From NCBI GenBank assembly GCA_029706075.1, contig JAINUG010000005.1:3709001-3773000 (forward strand): a DNA stretch of 64,000 nt, read 5' to 3'. The notes below the pieces were generated by a model, which saw only the letters and a program-made list of their open reading frames with translations, was not told the origin of the DNA and made no database searches. Positions 56,370 to 64,000 of the stretch are shown piece after piece. This stretch comes from Aldrovandia affinis (taxonomy: Eukaryota > Chordata > Actinopteri > Notacanthiformes > Halosauridae). The translations under genes were made by a program, and so were the position numbers. The stretch's first letter is position 1; every line of letters begins with the position of its first letter.

Positions 56370-57620
56370 TTTTTGCCAAATGTAACGTTTTACACTTAGG
56401 CCAAAAATGGATATCTTGGTTTCATCTGACCACAACACTTGGTCTTCAGATTCTTCAGAGTTTTGCATACCTCAAACTGGGTGAATGTGGACATTTTGAG
56501 CAGTGTCTTTCTTCTTGCCACCCTACCAAACAGACCAGAATTGTGGAAAGCTTTTTGTATTGTTGACACATGCACACATTGACCACTCTTTGCCATAAAG
56601 TCCTGTAGCTCATTCATGGTTGCCAGTGGCCTCTTGATGGCATCTCAGGGTTGCCATTGACCACATGGTGGGATCAGTCTCCTTGCTTGGTCATCCAGCT
56701 TGAATGGACAGCCTGATCTAGTTAAGGTCCTGGCAGTGTCATGCACCTTCTGTCAGGAACGGTGTCGGAAAACCAGACGCAGACCCAGAAATGCAATAAT
56801 GTATTTTATTGCATAAACAGGCAATGGTAACACAGAAGCAATCAGGGCAATACAGGGATCCAAAGAGTGGTCGGGGACAGGCAACGTTCGTTCCAGGCTT
56901 CAGTTGTGTCAGAGGCAGGCAAGGCATAGTTAATGGGCAGGTGGAGGTCGATAACGGGAAATCAGTCCAGGGAACACAGAGAGGAGTGGGACTGGAACCA
57001 CAAGGAGCACGAACAGGTGGGTCGGGAACGAGACTGGGACACAGACAAATATGGGAGCATGAACAAAAACACGATGGAACAAAAACACGGGTAAACAGAG
57101 AAAACGCTGGAGAGTTGTGTAGGCATAAGCAAAGCACAAGACAATCTGGCAACGGACATGGGAAAACGCACAGTTTATATACATTTAGACATAACGAGAA
57201 ACAATCAGGAATTAACACGAATGCAGCAGACTGCAATCAGACACATGAGGAATAAGTGAAAATGATAATACAATGACGAGACAATCTGGTAATGAACATG
57301 GGAAACGAACAGCTTAACTACATCAGACATAACGAGAAACAATCAGGAATTAACACGAATGCCGCTAACTGCAATCAGACACATGAGGAACAGGTGAAAA
57401 CGATAATACAATGACGAGACTGGAAACAGGTAAGCGAAAGTAAAAACACTCGTAATAAACTATAAACACCTAATTACGGGGAACACGAACACAAGACGTG
57501 ACACCTTCCACTTCTTAGTTATGGTCTTGACCATGTTCCAAGGGATATTTAAAGCCTTAAATATATTTTTATCTTCAAAACAAACTGATACTTAGTTGCT
57601 AAAACCCCCAAAACAATGGC
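56370..57620 (-). pseudogene. Decayed Tc1-like transposase, minus strand, split by a solo LTR
   Basis: The minus frame at 56617-56396 has MNELQDFMAKSGQCVHVSTI and FGRVARRKTLLKM, and continues to a CVLWSDETKIS-like region. The N-terminal side continues beyond the LTR at 57509-57620. It covers DNA-binding and first catalytic parts only. Confidence 0.6.
56751..57503 (-). mobile_element. Solo LTR with internal 140-bp duplication
   Basis: It starts TGTCAGGAACGG and ends GACGTGACA, with a perfect 5-bp duplication CCTTC at 56746-56750 and 57504-57508. On minus there is a TATATAAAC box near 57180 and an AATAAAAT polyadenylation signal near 56805, so the element lies on minus. Two direct repeats of 140 bp start at 57141 and 57281. 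The CTGGGTCTGCGTCTGG end block is shared with the other Gypsy LTRs here. Confidence 0.85.
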
Positions 57621-57983
57621 CTCAAAAATTGACACAGAAATTAATCTATACCTCTGTGACCCAGTCTCAACAAAAACTGTATGTTGTGAGATTTATTTAT
57701 ATGTTTATGGTAGGGCTGACATTTGGAACCTGTTGTAACCAAGGTCAATGCGCAACAATGCATAATCTGGTGTAATGAGAACAAAACCAGGGGCCGTATG
57801 TATCAAGCGAAAATTGGTCTCAAGTTTAACTTTAAAGTGTAAGAATTGGTTACTTTTACTCCTAGACTCAAATTTAAGTATAAAAGTAATTTATCAAATT
57901 TCTCTGGACTTAAAAGTACTTTTAAACTGTCAGGTATTTAAGAGACCTCGGGAGCTCTCTTAACTCAGCTAAGAATAGGCAAG

Positions 57984-58208
57984 ATGGCACAGTTGTGAAG
58001 ACGGAGACGTGCGCGCACCTTCCAAGACAGGAAGAATGTTTTAGAAATGTTTGATGATGCATTGTTAATCAAACGTTATCGCTTAGATCATCAGGGAATT
58101 ATCTTTGTTACTGATCTTGTGTGGGATTTAATATTGCCAGCAACTTTGAGAAGTAGCGCAGTTATGGCAGCGATGCAAGTTATTTTAACACTGCGCTTAA
58201 AGGTTTAG
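57984..58208 (+). pseudogene. Harbinger transposase (HARBI1-like) N-terminal fragment
   Basis: ATG at 57984 reads MAQL then an in-frame TGA, followed by RRRARTFQDRKNVLEMFDDA, a KRYRLDHQGIIFVTDLV block and VMAAMQVILTLRLK before a stop at 58206. The RF/RYRxxxxGIxFLTDL and QVLxxLR motifs are those of HARBI1-type transposases. The DDE catalytic domain is missing. Confidence 0.68.
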
Positions 58209-58394
58209 GCGCAGTACCTCCACCTGAATATAAATATATAATAAATATTATAAGTATAACTACAATAAAAGAATTGTAGCTCAATAGTCAATATAATTTT
58301 AATAACTGTTGTTGTTCATCAGCAATATTGCAATATGAAACAAATGTGTCTCATGAATAAATAAATAAGACTACGCACCAGTGCCAGATGTTGC

Positions 58395-58570
58395 CTTCTT
58401 GAAAGCAGAGATTTTCCTGACGCGCTTTAGATAGATCATTGTACCATTTTTTCCACCTTTCTCTGGGCTCCAAATGGCAGAGGCGAAGCTTGCATTTGTT
58501 GTCTGTGATCTGCCTGCATGCCTCTTTTTTATGACTTGTGTCGTTGTGTTGTATGGGCCTACATTTTCCC
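58395..58570 (-). pseudogene. Myb/SANT-like DNA-binding fragment of the Harbinger partner gene
   Basis: The minus frames read an RWKKWYNDLSKARQENL-like segment, resembling the KxKWxxLK third helix of Myb/SANT proteins that accompany Harbinger transposases. It is broken and short. Confidence 0.38.
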
Positions 58571-58698
58571 TTAATTATTTCCTTTTTCGAGTCTACCTCC
58601 TACCTCAGTCCAATTTGGTTTTCTTTTTAAATCCATTTAACGTTTTAGCCTAACGTTAGCCAACAAGGCATCTTTTATTATGAGTCTGTTTAACTTTA

Positions 58699-59345
58699 TT
58701 GTTCAACCAGCCAAAGTTCACCCACGTCACCCTACTCTCCTCTCTGCACTGGCTCCCCATCGCAGCACGCATCAGATTCAAATCACTGGTGCTTGCTTTT
58801 CAAGCGGCTAGAGGTACTACTCCCCCATACCTCCAGTCACTCATCACTCCCTACACCCCTCCCAGACCCCTCCGCTCCGCCTCCTCTGGCAAACTGACTG
58901 TCCCATCCCTCCGGGCGCCTGGCAGCCGCTCCTCGCGGTCTCGCCTCTTCTCTGTCCTGATCCCTCGCTAGTGGAACGACCTTCCGCAATCGGTCAGGAC
59001 TACGGAATCACTTGCAATCTTCCGCAAGAGACTCAAAACCCACCTCTTCAGACTCCACTACCGCTGAACTCTGTCCATCTAGCTTATTTGCCGTCACCCC
59101 TGTTTAGTTGTTCTACACCATACAACACTATACTCAACATTTGAAAAAAAATATAATACACTAACCTTGTCCTTCCCAGTGTTACAGGTATGGTACGCAG
59201 ATGCCTGCAATGATGTCTATTGCTGTATTACTGCACTGATCTCGTGCTCTAACTATGATTGTTCCTACCATGTATTAATGCACATCTTGTAAGTCGCTCT
59301 GGATAAGAGCGTCTGCTAAATGCTTAAAATGTAAATGTAAATGTA
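58699..59345 (+). mobile_element. L2-type LINE 3' end, plus strand
   Basis: The open frame 58699-58971 has FNQPKFTHVTLLSSLHWLPI, SASSGKLTVPSLRAPGSRSS and, after a TAG, WNDLPQSVRT-like sequence. The 3' untranslated region ends GTAAGTCGCTCTGGATAAGA and (AAATGT)n. It is truncated at 5' as usual for LINEs. Confidence 0.82.
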
Positions 59346-60030
59346 AAATGTAAGATATTTGATACATACTGGCCCTGAACTTCTGAGCAGTGGAAGAAAG
59401 TAATATGGTCTGATGAGTCGTCTTTTACGCTTTTCCCTACTTCTGGATGGGTTTATGATTGGAGAAAGTCAAGGAAGTCTGCAACCCACATTGTCCTTTT
59501 CCCAACTGTTAAACATGGCATTGGATCTATTATGATATGGGCAGCCATCTCGTGGAAGTCATTGAGTCCAATTATTACTCTGCATGGTAGAATTATGGTA
59601 AAGGAATTTCAGGTGACCAGGTGACCCTATGGTTCAAACATTGTTTCCTTAAGATGTTCCCATATTACAATATGATAACACCCCTATACACACTGCTAAA
59701 TAGATTCAAGAGTGGTTAAATGAACACAAGGATGAAGTCAAACACCTTCCATGCCCTCCCCAATCACCAGATCTAAATATCATTTAACCTTTATGGGAAG
59801 TTGTGGAACATAGAGTGCAGAGTAGATTTCCACCCCCTTCATCAAATAACTGGATGATTTCCTTCTTGAATAATGGTCCAATATCCCACTAGAAACAATT
59901 CAAAACTTGTATAACAACATTCCAACAAGGACTGAAGCTGTTCTGAAGGTAAAGGGTGGCCCAACTCCTTATTAGTTCATAAATATTCATATATTGTTTG
60001 GTGTTTCCATTATTTTGTCTACCCCCTGTA
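59346..60030 (+). pseudogene. Decayed Tc1-like transposon, 3' part
   Basis: It contains GGTCTGATGAGTCGTCTTTT (SDESS, first catalytic Asp), a CAAGAGTGGTTAAATGAACA block (IQEWLNEH), CAATCACCAGATCTAAATAT (QSPDLN) and AAGGGTGGCCCAACTCCTTA (KGGPTPY). It ends with TTTCCATTATTTTGTCTACC near 60028. No intact frame. Confidence 0.65.
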
Positions 60031-63000
60031 TATGTATTTTAAAAGGACCCACATAGGAGTATTATACCTGTGAATAGAACAAAATGTGAAAATATAACTA
60101 TTTTACTTCTAGTCATCTGACGCATTTGATTTGAATGAAAATGATAACGATGATTTGAATAACAACAGTATGGTCAATCTCTCTTCAGCTCTGTATTTGA
60201 GTATTATACTATCTGTATAAGTCCTCCAGAGCTCAGAACAGGCCAAGGCGTCCCTGGACAGGACAATAAAACACTTAGAGCTATCCCTACAGGGTTTCCC
60301 TGAAATAGGTGATTGTATAGTGAAAATCTATATCAAAGGAAAAATGAACCAAAAAAAAAAAAAATTACCAAATATTTAGAATGTTTTTTTCCGACAATGG
60401 TTTATCATTCTGGCAGTGTCATACTATTCTAGCTCTTTTGACATGCCACACTATTAACTTAGTGTTTCCACTTGTATGCCATCACTACAGTAAATAAATA
60501 TGAATCAGAATAGGATTTCTGTTCAATCAAACCACAGTGTGTTTTTTCCTTCACTTTGATCCATGCATTTAAGCAGGTTACATGCATTTAAGCACTTAAA
60601 ATCAAGTTGTGGAAAGTAATTATAGCGCAATTAATCAATGGTCTGTAAGCATTTTCCATGCTAAAATGTTAAGTAGTGCACAGTGACAGTGATATAATAT
60701 CTTATATAAAATGACATAGTGATATAATATCTGAGGCTTGAACAAAAATGTAGAATGAAGTACATCCACATGAACTTCAAAAAACATAATGACTCAGGGT
60801 AAAATAATATGTCTGAAAATATGGAAACAGTTGCTTGTCACACTGATGAAAACCTGTAATATTGGCAAAGATATATCACTTTGTTTTTAACTGATATTGC
60901 ACACCAGCAGCTTGACTAATTTATCTTACCATCAAATAAACATGTTCATCAGTTTATTTGTGTCTCAGCAGGTGAGGAATAGCATTAAAAAGCAATGCGG
61001 CCATTCATCTTCATATGGGGGGGGGGGGGGGGGGGTAGATAATATCAACAAACAGAGAGAAGACATTTTATATGTTTAATTTGACACAGGACTACAGAAA
61101 CAAAGATATTTCACTGGTGTTTGATGAGTTTTGTAATAGCAATGTACCAATTTCACAGCAAGAAAATAGTATTAGAGTAATGCTTTCTAACAAGAATATC
61201 ATGAACGAATGAAACATGGATCACAATAGATTACAAAATGGCTTATTTTTATACACCATTTTAGTTTTTATGTTGATCCATTTCAACTTCCTGAGGGAAT
61301 TTTGTATTGCATTAAATGTAAGAAAAGCTGGACAACTCCTGTATTAAGAAAATCGAACAAGGAAGGAGTAATAATGTACCTGTTTAACTGCTAGTATGAG
61401 AAATAAAATGAACACAATAAAAGAATCCAAGGAAAAACCTTTAATATATAGCCTTTAAAGTTTATTACATTGTGGGAGAAAAAAGTTAGCATGAAACAAG
61501 TTTCTTAAAAAAATATTTCTTAAATCACTGACAAGACTGTTCCCTGTGTTATGACCATGAACATAAACATGTAGCTCATAATCAAAATATGCCTGTTATC
61601 CATACTGCTATACATTTAGAAAAGATATGTTTGCAATGCAATTTGCTCCCTTGACATGGAAGTAATTAAAAGGAAAACAAGGGAAAAATATTAAATGTGT
61701 AAGGAATAAACCAGGACAAGCCGTGCACTCTCAGGATATATACGGACACGGACGCCTGGAGCTGATGGAGCTCAAGCTTTTCTGTAAAGAAGAATGGGAG
61801 AATTGCAGTGGCCAGATGTGCAAAGCTGGTAGAAACTTACAGCCCCAAATATAAAACCATGCCATCCATAGCGAACTACTAGCATAGTATTATGCAACTG
61901 CAGGAGGTTTGTTAGCTATAATAGCTTGCTTCTGTAAGTTGTTTTTCATTCTATACTATGCCGGTTAATAACTACCAATAGATATATGTGTATATCTACA
62001 TTAGATATACTACATTTGTAGGAAACTATGTACATGCAGTGCATTGCACTGTGCAGTACAACAAAGGTTAAATTCTTAAATGAAGTGGATATCATTCACG
62101 AAATAATCATATGAAGTAGGCATACTAAATTGTATGAATTTAACCAGTGGAGTCATGCCCATTCCAAGTGAGGGGGCACATTACATTTATATTTATTAAA
62201 GCCAAAAATGTGTATCAATTGTATAAATGTAAATGTACTGTAAATGTCATTGCAGATTACATACATTACAGTGGTGTTGTAACTTGTATCTGAGGGGGCA
62301 CAGAATTAGTAGGTTAAAATTTCTCTATGTCCTGCGTCAAATTCTAAGGTTAGCACTCATCATCTCTCGTCTGGTCACGGTATCTGTCACTTGTGTAGCC
62401 CCCCTCCCCCTTCTTTCTTTCCTTCTCCCATTTAATCTGTCCTCCTCCTCCCCACTCCCAAGTCCATTTTGCAATCTTCTCACTTGTTGAACTTGGCATA
62501 GGCAATTTGGGTGCCTTCAGTCAATCAACAGGATGACGAAAAACACATTTTCTTTTGCTTTGTTCTTATAAGATCGAGCGGTTTAAAAATATCAACCCAC
62601 TCATTTCAACATATCTTTCTTCCAGGATGGGCATGATATGTCCTAGAAAAGTGTCAACACACATATCTTCACAATTGAAAGTAGTGGCCTCATAGGCAGA
62701 GGCTGAACCGACTGCAGGGTAAAGCTATTAAGTCTAGGCGCATGCGCATTCTCTGTATTCATTCTCACTAAAAGTGAGTTGAATATCTACATAACGTCAT
62801 GTTTCCCTCGCACTGCCAAACCCCATTGGTTGAAGTAAGTTAAGTGGGTCAAGTTGTCAGAGTTTTGTGCCTGTGCTAATCTTCAGTAAAATATGAATTA
62901 ATGAATTAACTTTCTCTAACGTTACACCAGTGTAGGCTACTCATTCAATTCGATGCCAGGTGTAATATAAGGCTTGCTTTTTAATTCTCACGCGCATGAT

Positions 63001-64000
63001 TTATAAGACTTTTTATTTAAATTAACAGAGAGTGTGTGTCCAGTATGGCTCCGTGAGTCCGTGATGAATCCTTCATCTTTCAGGGTAACATGGATAGGTT
63101 GTTAACTGTTGCTTCACTGACAGGAAAACACGTTGTTGGATGAGACTGGAACACTGAACTAGCTAGCTAACTAACGTTAGTAGCCTAATAACCATACAGC
63201 AATCGGCGGCAGCCGGACAGCTTAGTTACATCCACAGTAGGCAGTGGATTGAGTGAGCTAACTCCACCTCGAATCCTCTATCGCTAGCATTTGTATTTAA
63301 TTGTTCATATATATATTTGTATTTAATTATATACATAGGCTATATATAAATCACCATGCCTGTGGCCAGGGGAAGGCTAAGCTTAGCCCAGCCTTACATA
63401 CCCTCCGCCAATGAGTAGCCTACTTACAAATCAATCAGTATGATTACGTGGGTGTGTGCAGCGTCAACTGCTGACTAGTCTACTACACTGCAATACGCAC
63501 ATCATTTGTGGTAATTGAATGATTACTTGAGATCGTAATGCTTTAATTGTGTTTACATTCAGTTGTTTGAATATCTTATTGATTTTCATGGCTGCTACCA
63601 TTAGTTCAGATATACACTCTTTTATTTTATTTTACAGAGCATTAATTACTAGAAAGTAACAAGATGCATAATTGATACATTCATGTATTTTTATGCTTTT
63701 TCTCACAAATTGGAATGGCCAATCTTATTCTAAGCTACACTCACTGCAACCTCTGCTGTCAATGCAGGAGAGCATAAAGAAGCATGTGCTCTCCTCCAAA
63801 ACACGTGATGTCAACCACCACTTACTTTCACACCACAGTCTACAAGTTAAGCTTACACAGACATGAGTTGGAGGAAGACACTTCATGCGCAGCTTTATAC
63901 CGGTAGAATGTGGGTGCCACAGGTGTGGAAGGAGACATGGACAACCTGGACGACTGATTATTTCCCACCTGAGAAATACAGCATCTTACTGAATGGGCAT
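60031..64000. other. No recognisable gene or element
   Basis: AT-rich sequence with a poly-G tract at 61017-61035. TAGCTAGCTAACTAACGTTAG-type sequence lies near 63160-63180. I found no spliced gene, although 62700-63300 is less AT-rich and could be a 5' flank. Confidence 0.35.

Larger units (their letters stand above)
57789..58680 (+). mobile_element. PIF/Harbinger transposon remnant
   Basis: The left end GGGGCCGTATGTATCAAGC is the common terminus of fish Harbinger elements. Inside are an N-terminal transposase piece on plus and a Myb/SANT-like piece on minus, the usual two-gene layout of this superfamily. The right end was not found; an L2 copy begins at about 58699. Confidence 0.6.

Noticed and set aside
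56739..57255. Open frames of 148 and 165 codons
   Set aside because: Both lie inside the solo LTR at 56751-57503 and have no recognisable domain.

Overview
The window looks like teleost fish nuclear DNA. It is AT-rich, has no bacterial-style gene packing, and shows GT/AG-spliced exons, long microsatellites, a tRNA-derived SINE with the 3' tail seen in many fish SINEs and L2 LINEs, and a dense nested set of transposable elements typical of fish. I see no complete host gene. Two short possible terminal exons near 54.2-55.0 kb are the only host-gene candidates.

Layout. (1) 270-19538 is one large CACTA (En/Spm-type) DNA transposon of about 19.3 kb. It has CACAGTAAATT termini, a 64-bp subterminal tandem array, a broken transposase gene (1514-4575, minus) and a ten-exon partner gene (4595-18595, minus) of an uncharacterised fish family that I recall being auto-labelled SAMD3-like. 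Nested in it are an inverted Penelope-like dimer with two hammerhead-like motifs (2113-2712), a Ginger-type transposon with long inverted repeats and a TCAA target duplication (6612-8165), a young Ty3/Gypsy chromovirus with two ~949-bp LTRs (8348-14801) that appears to be self-primed, and foldback and LTR remnants at 15.8-18.2 kb. The two large insertions lie in introns of the partner gene. (2) 19.8-29.9 kb holds Tc1 ends, a second decayed Ty3/Gypsy element with an L2 piece inside, a SINE, foldback MITEs and a solo LTR (28979-29908). (3) 30-42 kb is mostly featureless, with two hAT elements that keep perfect 8-bp target duplications and a Tc1 cluster. (4) 42143-49748 is a second, smaller CACTA element. 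It carries a truncated transposase and a divergent, multi-exon partner gene of the same general protein class. (5) 50-60 kb is a mosaic of L2 fragments, Tc1 remnants, a solo LTR and a PIF/Harbinger remnant. The last 4 kb shows nothing I can name.

How it fits together. The two CACTA elements are the main system. Each pairs an En/Spm-type transposase of the same family with a spliced accessory gene and with subterminal repeats. Several frame breaks in the transposases, a partner gene and the Gypsy pol gene are single-base losses next to short homopolymers, so some of the apparent decay may be assembly error. Everything rests on reading and hand translation. No database search was run.
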